From contig NZ_WTYF01000003.1 of assembly GCF_009827315.1 (NCBI RefSeq), positions 1 through 32,500 on the forward strand: 32,500 nt of DNA, in the 5' to 3' direction. Of this stretch, positions 1 to 8,100 are shown piece after piece. Every line of letters begins with the position of its first letter. The stretch's first letter is position 1. The stretch is from Qipengyuania gaetbuli (GTDB lineage: Bacteria; Pseudomonadota; Alphaproteobacteria; Sphingomonadales; Sphingomonadaceae). Made by a program: the position numbers and the translations under genes. Below the pieces are notes generated by a model. The model searched no databases. It worked only from the letters and a program-made list of their open reading frames with translations, and was not told where the DNA came from.

Positions 1-2
1 CG

Positions 3-21
3 ACCCGATTGGGGACATTTC
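3..21. repeat. Degenerate dispersed repeat, copy 1
   Basis: ACCCGATTGGGGACATTTC here matches 710-728 (ACCCCATTGCGGACATTCC) at 16 of 19 positions. The two copies flank the membrane protein gene at 39-548. Related GTCCGC / CGGAC-rich pieces occur at about 599-625, 649-672, 2109-2136 and 2169-2215. All lie in non-coding DNA of the accessory region. The function is unknown. Confidence 0.4.
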
Positions 22-38
22 TGGGGCGCGCGTTAGCC

Positions 39-548
39 TTACCCAAATGGCCGTGCTTTGGGTCGGTCTTCAGCGATTGCGGGAAGAGCGAGCGCCAATA
101 GCAAAGCAATGCCAGCAAACAGCGTAAGGCTCCAAGTTGCCCAGTCGAGAGCATACCAACTGCGTGCGCGTTCTTTCAATTCAGGATCGACCCAGTCATT
201 ATAACCACCCTCCGTAATGCGAGCGAACTCCGGCTCCAGAAGGATTCCTGCAAGAAGCCCACCTAAAATGAATAGGGCAAATGCGGTCACCATCAACCAG
301 CGGCGGGAAGTCTTCCAGTTCGCAGCTAATGCAATTACGATCAAAGCAGCGGTGATCGGCGGCAATGTTTCCCAGAATGCGCTACTGTCGTAGCTGTATG
401 CTCCTTCTAGCATCGCGAATGATCTAGGCGGTGCTTCCGTGATTGTGCTGACCAATACCGAGATTGCGAATAGCCCACCGCCAGCTTGCAGGAAGCAACT
501 CGTAATCGCCGCCATCAGAGTAAGATTTCGAATGCTCAGGCTTCCCAT
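39..548 (-). CDS. Small integral membrane protein, unknown function
   Basis: This 169-residue product is not recognised with certainty. It shows about four hydrophobic segments: near residues 8-28, a central pair around 62-105, and one near the C-terminus. A loop rich in charged residues and tryptophan (YNDWVDPELKERARSWYALDW) lies before the last segment. The architecture resembles the small four-helix DUF1772 class, but that is only an impression. The ATG at 548 is preferred over an upstream start at 614 because GGGAG lies 7 bases before it and the upstream extension (cysteine-rich, no Shine-Dalgarno) looks non-coding. The gene stands alone and points away from the neighbouring transporter. 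Its base composition is clearly less GC-rich than the chromosome to the right, in keeping with an acquired region. Confidence 0.6.
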   Translation of the reverse strand: MGSLSIRNLTLMAAITSCFLQAGGGLFAISVLVSTITEAPPRSFAMLEGAYSYDSSAFWETLPPITAALIVIALAANWKTSRRWLMVTAFALFILGGLLAGILLEPEFARITEGGYNDWVDPELKERARSWYALDWATWSLTLFAGIALLLALALPAIAEDRPKARPFG

Positions 549-789
549 GGTCCATCTCCCACTCAAAGGAGCTACCTGCCACAAACAGAAGCAAGAGCAA
601 TGTCCGCAATCCACCCCAATGGCGGTCTTACAAGAGCCTTGGAGGCCATGCTGAGAGCGGACAGGCCGCTTTGTCCCTAGACGGGCAAATAGCGGCTAGT
701 CAGCTTACGACCCCATTGCGGACATTCCAAAGCAATTCTCTCGCGATCAATTGCTTGCGTTTGCAATACACTAAGAGCAGTTACGACTG
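549..789. other. Intergenic region with degenerate repeat pieces
   Basis: These 241 bases separate two divergent genes. They contain GTCCGC/CGGAC-type repeat pieces at about 599-625 and 649-672, and the clearest copy at 710-728 (ACCCCATTGCGGACATTCC). I see no convincing sigma-70 promoter and no gene. Short ORFs across it on both strands lack ribosome binding sites. Confidence 0.5.
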
Positions 790-2028
790 ATGTCTGGGGC
801 AACTCGAATACTCGCAGCATTGGTCTTTGGACTGATCCTGGGGCTCACCTCTACCGCGATAGACGCAAGTTGGACCAAACGCGCAATTCCGGTTGCCGAA
901 CTGGTCGGAGGTATTTGGCTAGACGCCCTGAAGATGACCATCATTCCCCTTGTCGTTGCTCTCCTCGTGACCAGTATATCTGCCTCGACGGAGGTAGCGC
1001 GAACTAGCCGCCTCGCTGGAATATCTCTTATCTCGTTCGTTGCATTGCTGGGGATGTCGGCACTACTGTCGGCCTTCCTGACACCGGCACTTTTGCAGGC
1101 TTGGCCCTTATCCGCCGAGTTTGCAGCGGGATTAAGCTCTGGGCTCCCCGGTATTGAGAAGCGGCCAGAAGTTGTTGGTTTCGCTGATTTCTTGCGCGCT
1201 ATTGTCCCGTCAAATCCGATTGCAGCAGCTGCCAATGACGCCATCTTGCCAGTCATTGTGTTCACAATTGTCTTCGCATTCGCGTTGACGCGCCTGCCAG
1301 ATGAGCCTCGGCAGCAACTTTCCTCGTTCTTCAAAGCGCTGTCAGCGCTTATGTTGATTATGATCGGCTGGATTCTCTGGTTGGCCCCTATCGGTGTTTT
1401 GGCCTTGGCTTACACTTTGGGAGCACGAGCCGGCCTGTCCGCCTTCGGCGCATTGCTCCACTACATCGTCCTTGTCTCCTCCGTAGGGCTAGTGATTTGG
1501 CTGCTCGCCTATCTGCTTGCAGTATTTGGTGCCAAACTATCTTTTACGAAGTTTGCTAGTGCAGTTGCTCCAGCTCAAGCGGTAGCAATAAGCACGCAGT
1601 CTTCGCTTGCGTCCCTTCCCGCCATGCTGCGTGGTGCCGAAACACTAGGTGTCTCGCCGAACACTTCTGGGACAGTCCTGCCACTCGCTGTAGCTGTTTT
1701 TCGAGTGACCGGCCCTGCCATGAACCTCGCCGTCGTACTTTACATCGCACACTGGTTAGGGGTGGCGGTCGGCCCGGCCCAACTCGCAGCAGCGATTGTG
1801 ACCGCAGCGATCACCAGCATGGGTTCGCCTAGCTTGCCAGGTCAAATCGGTTTCATAACCGCAACAGCACCCATCGCAATTGCTGCAGGCGTTCCGATCG
1901 AGCCTCTCCTATTGCTCGTCGCGGTAGAGAACATACCGGACGTTGTTCGAACCTTTGGTAATGTCACAATGAATGTAGCCGCTACGGCCACATTCGCTCG
2001 CCGAGTGAAAAGCTCTCTGCCTGCTTGA
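790..2028 (+). CDS. SDF-family dicarboxylate/amino acid:cation symporter, divergent
   Basis: The 412-residue, strongly hydrophobic protein has the general layout of the GltP/DctA (DAACS, SDF) family of secondary importers for dicarboxylates or acidic amino acids. The serine-rich re-entrant loop is seen as QAVAISTQSSLASLPAM near residues 262-278. The family's D-x-x-R-T-x-x-N-V signature appears as DVVRTFGNVTMN near 382-393. Two sodium/substrate positions differ: NMDGT is replaced by RVTGP, and the Asp of NVTGD is replaced, giving NVTMN. Substrate and coupling ion therefore cannot be transferred from GltPh or DctA. The start at 790 has only a weak ribosome binding site, and no other in-frame start is better. 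It lies in the accessory region with no operon partner, and GC is lower than in core genes. Confidence 0.8.
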   Translation: MSGATRILAALVFGLILGLTSTAIDASWTKRAIPVAELVGGIWLDALKMTIIPLVVALLVTSISASTEVARTSRLAGISLISFVALLGMSALLSAFLTPALLQAWPLSAEFAAGLSSGLPGIEKRPEVVGFADFLRAIVPSNPIAAAANDAILPVIVFTIVFAFALTRLPDEPRQQLSSFFKALSALMLIMIGWILWLAPIGVLALAYTLGARAGLSAFGALLHYIVLVSSVGLVIWLLAYLLAVFGAKLSFTKFASAVAPAQAVAISTQSSLASLPAMLRGAETLGVSPNTSGTVLPLAVAVFRVTGPAMNLAVVLYIAHWLGVAVGPAQLAAAIVTAAITSMGSPSLPGQIGFITATAPIAIAAGVPIEPLLLLVAVENIPDVVRTFGNVTMNVAATATFARRVKSSLPA

Positions 2029-2564
2029 CCCTGCCCGCAGGCCAAACGGGATGGCTACACTGATGCAATTGGCAACCCGGTTACGGCCGTTTCCTGTTAG
2101 ATGGAAGCGTCCGCTTTCCACCCATAATCGGACGTTGGCGGTGCTCATTGCTGGAGCAAAGCTGCCGGTCCGCTTTCAGGTATTCTCAGGGGGCCCTGAA
2201 CGTCCGGAATGAGGGCGCATTGCTGCCCAACAGCTTTCGGCATGAGCAGTCTGACGGCAGTGGGGCCGCTTGCGGGCCCTCCGCTACTAGGGCGAACGCC
2301 TGGAAAGCGGACTCGGCGCATCGCCCAAATGCTTTCTCCCTCGGTCTCAGTGGTCGAAGAAGCTCTTCGCTACAAATTTGTTGGTCCGGGTCTGGCAGCG
2401 AGATTGCGAGCTTGCCCTCTCTTACTCCTGTATTTCAACCACCTTTTAGTTTGATTCGGTCGCCAAGAAAGCGGCGCTGTCGTAAAGTGCTCCGATGCAA
2501 CTACGGCAGATATCAAACACCATCAGTGCATGCTGGCTTTCCCTTACTATTGCGGGTGGCAGCA
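2029..2564. other. Long intergenic region before the NTPase-nuclease gene
   Basis: These 536 bases carry no gene I can support. The open frame running in from 2148 is in frame with the next gene, but its translation (serine- and arginine-rich, no domain) looks like read-through of non-coding DNA. Degenerate repeat pieces lie at 2109-2136 (GTCCGCTTTCCACCC followed by CGGACGTT) and 2169-2215 (GTCCGCTTTC, then CGTCCGGAATGAGGG). No good promoter was found; TACTAT at 2545-2550 is the only -10-like box near the start. Confidence 0.5.
2109..2215. repeat. Two degenerate GTCCGCTTTC repeat units
   Basis: GTCCGCTTTC occurs at 2109-2118 and again at 2169-2178. Each is followed 12-25 bases later by a CGGACGTT- or CGTCCGGAAT-like half. 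The second half resembles the 710-728 element in direct or inverted form. This looks like a decayed family of short interspersed elements; no coding content. Confidence 0.35.
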
Positions 2565-5500
2565 ATGATTGACCGTCCCGTACCGTTGGAGCGCCGTTTC
2601 GAAGCGGTCTCGCAAGATGTCGATGAAGCGCAGACAGCCGACTATCTGGAGATGATGGGTTACGGTAAGCCGATAGGCTGGCCGCAAATCGACGCGCGCT
2701 ACAGGACGGTTGTTCTGGCTGCGGGCGGAGCAGGGAAAACGTTCGAGTTCGAAGCCCGCGCCAGATATCTCGATGAACAAGGCCGCTATTCCTTCTTCAT
2801 TCGCATCGAGGATATCGAAGGGGATTTCGAAACGGCTTTCGAAATCGGCGATGCGGCGGCGTTCGAGAAGTGGCGCTTGTCGTCCGGAGAAGCATGGTTC
2901 TTTCTCGACTCGGTCGATGAGGCCCAGCTCAGCCATCCGCGCGCCTTTGAAAAAGCGCTGCGGGCATTCGGAGCCAAGATCGCGGGCGCACAGGATCGCG
3001 CGCATATCTGCATTTCCAGCCGGCCCTATGCCTGGCAGCCCCGCCGGGATTTTGACCTCGTGAATAAGCTGTTCCCATCGGTACAGCTGAAACAGGAGCC
3101 GACCGGGCAGGATGTCGATCCGGACGAAAAAGCGGCAACCGAAGGCACCGGCTTGAAGGTGTTTCAGCTCAAGCCGCTGGATATGGACGAGATACGTCTT
3201 TTTGCCGCGCACCGCTCGGCATCGAGGATCGACGATTTCGTAACGGCTATCGAACGCGCTGATGTTATGGACCAGGCCGGACGGCCGTTCGATCTGGAGG
3301 GCTTAATTGCCAAATGGAACAGCGATGGCGCATTGGGCGGCAGGCTGGCACTTCTTCAGAACGATATCAACGTGCGCCTGCGGGAAATCAGGCCGACGCG
3401 AGAGGCGCAGCAGCCGCTCGATCTTGAACGCGCCCGCGAAGGAGCAAGATTGCTCGCGGCAGCAGTCCTACTCACCGGCGAGCCGGGCATACATGTTCCT
3501 GATGAAAGTCACGAGAAGCCCGGAATCGATGGCGCGGAGCTATTGGCGGGTTGGGGCGATCAAAAAGATATTCGGGCGCTTCTCGAACGTCCATTGTTCA
3601 ATGATGTGCTGTATGGAATGGTGCGTTTTCGTCACCGCGACGTGCGCGAACTGCTGGCGGCCGAGTGGTTCGAAAGCCTGCTTAAAAAGGGCCATCGCCA
3701 CGCGGTAGAAGCCCTCATCTTCCGCGAGCAATATGGTGAGCAGATCATCACGCTGCGGCTACGCCCGATCTTGCCTTGGCTGGCCCTGTCCGACGCAGAG
3801 ATACGCAGCAAGGTTCTCGCTCTCGAGCCCGAAATTGCGATGGAAGGCGGCGATGTCGCCCGCCTGCCGATCAGTGAGCGTCGCAAATTGCTGCACAATG
3901 TTATCGAGCGCCTTATCAGCGGCGAAGGCAGCCGGTCGGTTAGCGACAACAGCGCCATCGCCCGGATCGCGCAGGAAGACCTCGCAGGCGATGCTCTGAA
4001 ACTGATCGAAAAATACGCCGATCATGACGACGCGATATTCTTTCTCGGCCGGCTCGTCTGGCAGGGAGATATGAAGGCCTGCGTGCCCGCCTTGCTGCGT
4101 ATTGCGGCAAATAGTGAGCGCGGGAAATACGCCCGTATCGCTGCGACCCGCGCGGTCATGACATGCGGTGATGCCGAACAGAAGCAGCGTCTGTGGGCTG
4201 CGCTAAAGGACTCTGCCGACGAGCTGCCTCGCGAACTGCTGTCGGAAGTCATTCTGAATTCCGCTGCGGATGGAGGGACGGTCGGGTTGCTTCTTGCCGG
4301 GCTGGAGAAGCTGCCGCCATACGAGCGTTTCGAAGCATCCGGCCTTACCCAGGCGATGCATGGCCTGATCGAACGGATGCCGGTCCATAAGAAGGACGCA
4401 GGCGGGCAGCCGCTGTCGGACCTGGTCGCCGGCCTCAACGCATTTCTCGAACGCGAGCCGCATATGGAGCGCCGCGAATGCCGCGTGTCGGAAGACCATG
4501 CCTGGCTGCTCGCGCATGTCAGCCACGCCGCCGAAAGGCTGGTCTCGGCGCAGGTCGATGCCGCGCTGTCGGACGATGTGATCTCCGTCATGCTCAAGAT
4601 CCCCGCCGTGCGTTTCTGGCGATCGGGGGATATCGACGAATATAGCACCAAATTGCATGAGCTGGTCCCGGCCTGGCACGAACTGAATGACAAATTGTTA
4701 TGGGCCAGCATTCATCAGGCGCGTGAACGAATGGAAACCAAGGATCAGCGTCTGACCACTCATCGTCAGGTCGCTTGGCTTGGGCATTACTGGAAATTTG
4801 GGCTCGAGCGCTTCGACGATGTGTTGGGCTTCATCCGCGACAATGTAGGTGGTCATCCCGACGACCCGCAGGTGGCGCTGTCGCTTGCCTTTCATATCTA
4901 TCTCGATGCCGGAAGGCCACAACCCTTGCTGGACGCGCTGCAGGAGGCTGTTGCGGGCGATCCGGTGCTGGAAACCTATCTGGCAAACTGTCTCAATCCT
5001 CAGGAATCCGAGGCAATGCGGCAAATGCGCGAGGACTCGCTCTCGCGCAAACAGAAGAGCGCGAAGGAAAAGGAAGAGCAGCAGCGCAATCGCTCCAAAT
5101 GGATTACCCGGATAAAGGCCAACCCGGATGTCGTTCGCGATCCGCCTGGTCTGAAACCCGATGAGTTCAGCAATGACCAATATTGGTTGATGCAGGAAAT
5201 CGAAAGGGACGAAAGCCGTGTCAGCCGGGGCGAAGCCGCCAGCAACTGGCGTTTCCTAATACCCGAATTCGGCGAAGAGGTTGCCCGCGCGTTTCGCGAT
5301 GCGGCAATTGCCTTCTGGCGGGCTTACAAACCCGGACTGCGCTCCGAAGGGGCCGACACCAGCACGATCCCCTATGCACTGATTTTCGCGATGACCGGCC
5401 TCTCTATAGAAGCGCAAGAGCGCGAGGATTTTCCGTCGGGCCTGGACCCCGAAGAGGTCGATCAGGCACTGCGATATCTGACCTCGGAGCTCAACGGCTT

Positions 5501-6890
5501 CCCCGAATGGCTGGAGAGTTTTTACACGGTCTTTCCCGAGCGGGTGTTGGCGGCGGTTCACAAGGAACTCGATTGGGAGCTCGACAATAGCGGCCCCGAC
5601 ACTGCGCATCACCATATTCTCCACGATCTGGTCTACTACGGATCATGGCTCCATGGCGCATTGGCACCGCGCCTGATCGAGCGTTTCATGTCGCAGAATT
5701 TTCCCAACGACGATGTGTTGCGCCATGTCCTGAACATCCTTGCAGGCGGCAAGACCGATCCGGCCAAGCTGCTGCAACTTGCCAAGCGGGGCATTGCCGC
5801 AAAGCCGGGATCGAACCGGCTTGCAACCTGGTACGCGCTGTGGGTCGACCTCGAACCGGAGACCGGAATTCCGGCTCTGGAAAGATGGTTGGCAAGCCTC
5901 AAAGCGCGCGAGGCCAAGGAGGTGGCCCAAAGCTTCATCACGCGGCTGGTCGGAACGCGCGGTATGCGCAGGGAAATCGAGCTTGGCGCGGGCAATTTCA
6001 AACAGCCGGCCCATCTGAAGTCGCTCTACGTCCTGATGCACAAATATATCCGCGCAAGTGAGGATATCGACCGCGTCGGTGGCGGCGTTTACTCGCCCGA
6101 GCTGCGCGACGATGCGCAGGACGCCCGCGATATGCTGTTCAACCTGCTGGTCGAGATGCCCGGCAAGGAGAGCTATATCGCGATCACGGAACTGATAACC
6201 GAGCATCCCGACGCGAGCTTTCGCGATTGGATGACGCACCAGGCACGCAAACGTGCGGTTCTCGATGGTGATCTGCCGCCCTGGACGGTCGAGCAAGTCC
6301 GCGAGTTCGGCAGGTCGCTGACGCTCGTTCCTACAACTAACCGCGAACTGTTCGAACAAGGTGTATTGCAGCTTCGGGAACTCAAGCACTGGCTCGAACA
6401 GGGCAATGAGAGCCCCTATGCCGCTTGGCAGGCGGTCAAGGGCGAGACGAAAATTCGCGGTCTGGTGGCCGGCGAGCTCAATCGGCGCGGGAAAACACTC
6501 TTCCGCTGCGCACAGGAGAACGAGTTTCCCAATCGTCAGCGGCCCGACATCTGGCTCTTGAACAACGATGTGCCGGCCCCGGTACCGATAGAGCTCAAGG
6601 TGCTTGATGAAGGCTGGAGCGGCCCCAAACTATGCGAACGGCTGCGCAATCAACTGGTGGGCGATTATCTGCGCGAGGACGGCGCGGAATGCGGCATCAT
6701 GCTGCTGGTCTGGCAGGGCCGGGCAGGGGCCAAGCAGTGGCGCATCGACGGCAAATTGGTGTCGCTCGACGAGCTTGCTGATGCCCTGAAACGATACTGG
6801 TCCAGCATCGCCAACGACTATCCGGGCGTATCGGCGATCGACGTCGTTGTCATCAACCTCACCCGGCGGGCGTCGAAGGCGGATGACTAA
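2565..6890 (+). CDS. NACHT/STAND-like NTPase with C-terminal PD-(D/E)XK nuclease-like domain
   Basis: The 1441-residue protein begins with an NTPase domain. Walker A is AAGGAGKT (52-59), Walker B is FFLDSVDEA (112-120), and a sensor-like CISSRP follows. FRHRDVRELLAAEW (355-368) matches the F-x-H-x-x-x-x-E-h-x-A-A motif that ends the helical part of NACHT/STAND ATPases. About 900 mostly helical residues follow, including a Lys/Glu-rich coil near 820-850. The C-terminus has RPD (1326-1328), then IELK (1342-1345) and QLVGDYL, the layout of a PD-(D/E)XK nuclease core. STAND proteins with nucleases commonly defend against phage or plasmids by self-destructive DNA cleavage; that role is inferred here. 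The nuclease is C-terminal, unlike the N-terminal effectors of Avs proteins. The ATG at 2565 is chosen because homology-like sequence starts there; its ribosome binding site (GGGTGG) is weak. The gene stands alone in the accessory region. Confidence 0.8.
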   Translation: MIDRPVPLERRFEAVSQDVDEAQTADYLEMMGYGKPIGWPQIDARYRTVVLAAGGAGKTFEFEARARYLDEQGRYSFFIRIEDIEGDFETAFEIGDAAAFEKWRLSSGEAWFFLDSVDEAQLSHPRAFEKALRAFGAKIAGAQDRAHICISSRPYAWQPRRDFDLVNKLFPSVQLKQEPTGQDVDPDEKAATEGTGLKVFQLKPLDMDEIRLFAAHRSASRIDDFVTAIERADVMDQAGRPFDLEGLIAKWNSDGALGGRLALLQNDINVRLREIRPTREAQQPLDLERAREGARLLAAAVLLTGEPGIHVPDESHEKPGIDGAELLAGWGDQKDIRALLERPLFNDVLYGMVRFRHRDVRELLAAEWFESLLKKGHRHAVEALIFREQYGEQIITLRLRPILPWLALSDAEIRSKVLALEPEIAMEGGDVARLPISERRKLLHNVIERLISGEGSRSVSDNSAIARIAQEDLAGDALKLIEKYADHDDAIFFLGRLVWQGDMKACVPALLRIAANSERGKYARIAATRAVMTCGDAEQKQRLWAALKDSADELPRELLSEVILNSAADGGTVGLLLAGLEKLPPYERFEASGLTQAMHGLIERMPVHKKDAGGQPLSDLVAGLNAFLEREPHMERRECRVSEDHAWLLAHVSHAAERLVSAQVDAALSDDVISVMLKIPAVRFWRSGDIDEYSTKLHELVPAWHELNDKLLWASIHQARERMETKDQRLTTHRQVAWLGHYWKFGLERFDDVLGFIRDNVGGHPDDPQVALSLAFHIYLDAGRPQPLLDALQEAVAGDPVLETYLANCLNPQESEAMRQMREDSLSRKQKSAKEKEEQQRNRSKWITRIKANPDVVRDPPGLKPDEFSNDQYWLMQEIERDESRVSRGEAASNWRFLIPEFGEEVARAFRDAAIAFWRAYKPGLRSEGADTSTIPYALIFAMTGLSIEAQEREDFPSGLDPEEVDQALRYLTSELNGFPEWLESFYTVFPERVLAAVHKELDWELDNSGPDTAHHHILHDLVYYGSWLHGALAPRLIERFMSQNFPNDDVLRHVLNILAGGKTDPAKLLQLAKRGIAAKPGSNRLATWYALWVDLEPETGIPALERWLASLKAREAKEVAQSFITRLVGTRGMRREIELGAGNFKQPAHLKSLYVLMHKYIRASEDIDRVGGGVYSPELRDDAQDARDMLFNLLVEMPGKESYIAITELITEHPDASFRDWMTHQARKRAVLDGDLPPWTVEQVREFGRSLTLVPTTNRELFEQGVLQLRELKHWLEQGNESPYAAWQAVKGETKIRGLVAGELNRRGKTLFRCAQENEFPNRQRPDIWLLNNDVPAPVPIELKVLDEGWSGPKLCERLRNQLVGDYLREDGAECGIMLLVWQGRAGAKQWRIDGKLVSLDELADALKRYWSSIANDYPGVSAIDVVVINLTRRASKADD

Positions 6891-7187
6891 AGGCTGGCGC
6901 ATTCGAGAGCGTGCGAAGCGTGCTCTATCGCTTCTAACAGATTGAGCGGCAGATTTTTGGGATGACTTAGATGCCACCTAGATGTCCGATATGGGGGCGC
7001 AAAGCTGACAAGCTTCTGGCTATATCGACGCCTTTTCTCGGCCCGGTTCCGCATTGCCGAACTAGCTTTGTCCCCATGGACACAAGCATAGAAAGCGTCG
7101 GTGACTGACCACGGGAAAGATGCTCTTCGAGCAGTCCGAAAGCGCGCGAATTCGCACCAAAACGAACTATTGAACTGAGTCTCTAAA
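6891..7187. other. Intergenic stretch, no supported gene
   Basis: This stretch holds a weak hairpin just after the NTPase stop (arms AGAGC 6906-6910 and GCTCT 6922-6926, no T-run). A 108-codon minus-strand frame (6887-7213) covers it, but its product resembles nothing and it would run through the promoter/operator at 7188-7216. I do not call it a gene. Confidence 0.4.
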
Positions 7188-7203
7188 TTGACCCGAGGGT
7201 CAA
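7188..7203. promoter_or_regulatory. Palindromic operator O1
   Basis: TTGACCC-GA-GGGTCAA is a perfect 7-base inverted repeat with a 2-base spacer. It overlaps the -35 box of the promoter at 7188-7216, so a bound dimer would block RNA polymerase. A close relative lies at 7790-7805, before the AlpA-RT operon. The likeliest binder is a regulator encoded in this element, such as the AlpA-like protein; that is inference. Confidence 0.55.
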
Positions 7204-7216
7204 ATTCCTGCATAAT
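7188..7216 (+). promoter_or_regulatory. Sigma-70-type promoter for the 149-residue gene
   Basis: The -35 box TTGACC (7188-7193) and -10 box CATAAT (7211-7216) are 17 bases apart, the optimal spacing. Transcription would start near 7223 and give a leader of roughly 138 bases before the ATG at 7361. The leader contains a perfect 12-base palindrome CCGCACGTGCGG at 7277-7288. Confidence 0.55.
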
Positions 7217-7360
7217 GGAGCCTCATCCAGAGAAGGTATTTCCTCACCAACCTGTCCGTTCCGGATAAGGTGGTTTCCGCACGTGCGGGATGTGGTCCTA
7301 GCGCAATCATCGGAATAGCAGCATTGCAAGCGATGCCTTCTCCAAGCCCAGGAGAATGGA

Positions 7361-7810
7361 ATGCACCAATCGCAAATAGAGTTGATCGTTGGATGCCGCG
7401 CAGAGAACGTGTGCGGTCAGTGGATCGAATGCACGATCTCCCTGGATCAGGAAGACAGATTCCTGTTTCAGGCGGATCTTTGTCGCCAATGCCCAGACGA
7501 TGATTTTTCCCTCTATAGATTGCAGGAGGAGGTAAATCTGCCCCTGACTGCAGAGTTGGTCTTGGGCCTATTGGTCTTGGTGGCTCAATCACCGTTCTAC
7601 CCAACCGAAGCCGGCTTCTCGGTCTCGATTGCAGGGGAAAGCCCCTCCGCGAATCGGGCAGCGATTCGGATGCTCGAACCTAAAGTTCGGGCATCTTTTC
7701 ACGTCCAGGATGTGCCGCGACAGATCTGTGAAAGTATCAGCAGAAAGTTATCTCGCATAGCCAAGTATCGAGAAACACAGTGTTTAGTTTTGACCCTGGG
7801 TTCAATTTGA
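7361..7810 (+). CDS. Hypothetical protein, 149 residues, accessory region
   Basis: I do not recognise this soluble protein. It has four cysteines (including CRQC near 41-44) in the first third, a hydrophobic leucine-rich segment near residues 60-78 (LPLTAELVLGLLVLVAQ), and a basic C-terminal third. There is no signal peptide and no obvious helix-turn-helix or catalytic motif. The start is well supported: AGGAG lies about 7 bases before the ATG at 7361. A good sigma-70 promoter with an overlapping palindromic operator lies 145 bases upstream. Its last codons overlap the second copy of that operator, which precedes the AlpA-RT operon. The shared operator links it functionally to that operon, perhaps as a partner or antagonist. 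It could also be a cargo gene that only shares the regulator. Confidence 0.6.
   Translation: MHQSQIELIVGCRAENVCGQWIECTISLDQEDRFLFQADLCRQCPDDDFSLYRLQEEVNLPLTAELVLGLLVLVAQSPFYPTEAGFSVSIAGESPSANRAAIRMLEPKVRASFHVQDVPRQICESISRKLSRIAKYRETQCLVLTLGSI
7790..7805. promoter_or_regulatory. Palindromic operator O2
   Basis: TTGACCC-TG-GGTTCAA has the same left arm, length and spacer as the site at 7188-7203, and differs in the spacer and two right-arm bases. It covers the last codons of the upstream gene and sits about 15-33 bases before the extended -10 box at 7820-7828, a position suited to repression or activation of the AlpA-RT operon. Confidence 0.5.
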
Positions 7811-7828
7811 CTAAGTATCTGATATAAT
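7801..7828 (+). promoter_or_regulatory. Extended -10 promoter of the AlpA-RT operon
   Basis: TGATATAAT at 7820-7828 is a perfect extended -10 (TG-n-TATAAT). The best -35 candidate is weak (TTCAAT, 7801-7806, 16-base spacing), which fits the extended -10 class. Transcription would start near 7835, about 40 bases before the AlpA start. Confidence 0.5.
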
Positions 7829-7875
7829 GTAGTTTTTATTGGACAGGGCGGAAATTTTCTGCATGCTTTATTGGC

Positions 7876-8100
7876 ATGAGCAAGAAGCCCTACAAACAGG
7901 ACCGTATCCTTCGCCGCCCGGAAGTCGAGCGGCTGACCGGACTTCGCAAGTCGACCATCTACCATCTCATGTCCGAAGGACTGTTCCCGAGGCCTATCCG
8001 ACTCGGCAGGCGCGCTGTTGGCTGGCGTAGGTCGGAGTTGACCGATTGGAACATCGCCCGCCCCCGCGGCGGAAGTTTTGCACCCGGGGACAATGCATGA
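7876..8100 (+). CDS. AlpA-family helix-turn-helix regulator
   Basis: The 74-residue protein matches the AlpA/prophage-regulator layout: RILRRPEVERLTGL, then the recognition-helix region RKSTIYHLMSEGLFPRPIRLG, then AVGWRRSELTDW. AlpA proteins are small winged-helix DNA-binding proteins, commonly found in prophages and integrative elements where they control excision or neighbouring genes. The ATG at 7876 has no strong Shine-Dalgarno, but the conserved region starts near residue 10, so the start is plausible. The stop overlaps the start of the reverse-transcriptase-like gene as ATGA (8097-8100), so the two are probably translationally coupled. It may bind the TTGACCC palindromes at 7188 and 7790 and so control its own operon; this is inferred from position only. 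Confidence 0.85.
   Translation: MSKKPYKQDRILRRPEVERLTGLRKSTIYHLMSEGLFPRPIRLGRRAVGWRRSELTDWNIARPRGGSFAPGDNA

Noticed and set aside
2148..2564. Upstream extension of the NTPase gene from 2148
   Set aside because: It is in frame but low-complexity and Ser/Arg-rich, overlaps repeat pieces, and has no ribosome binding site. Recognisable protein begins at 2565.
6887..7213. 108-codon minus-strand frame beside the NTPase gene
   Set aside because: It has a GAGG before its ATG, but the product resembles nothing, and it runs through a promoter and palindromic operator. I treat it as chance.
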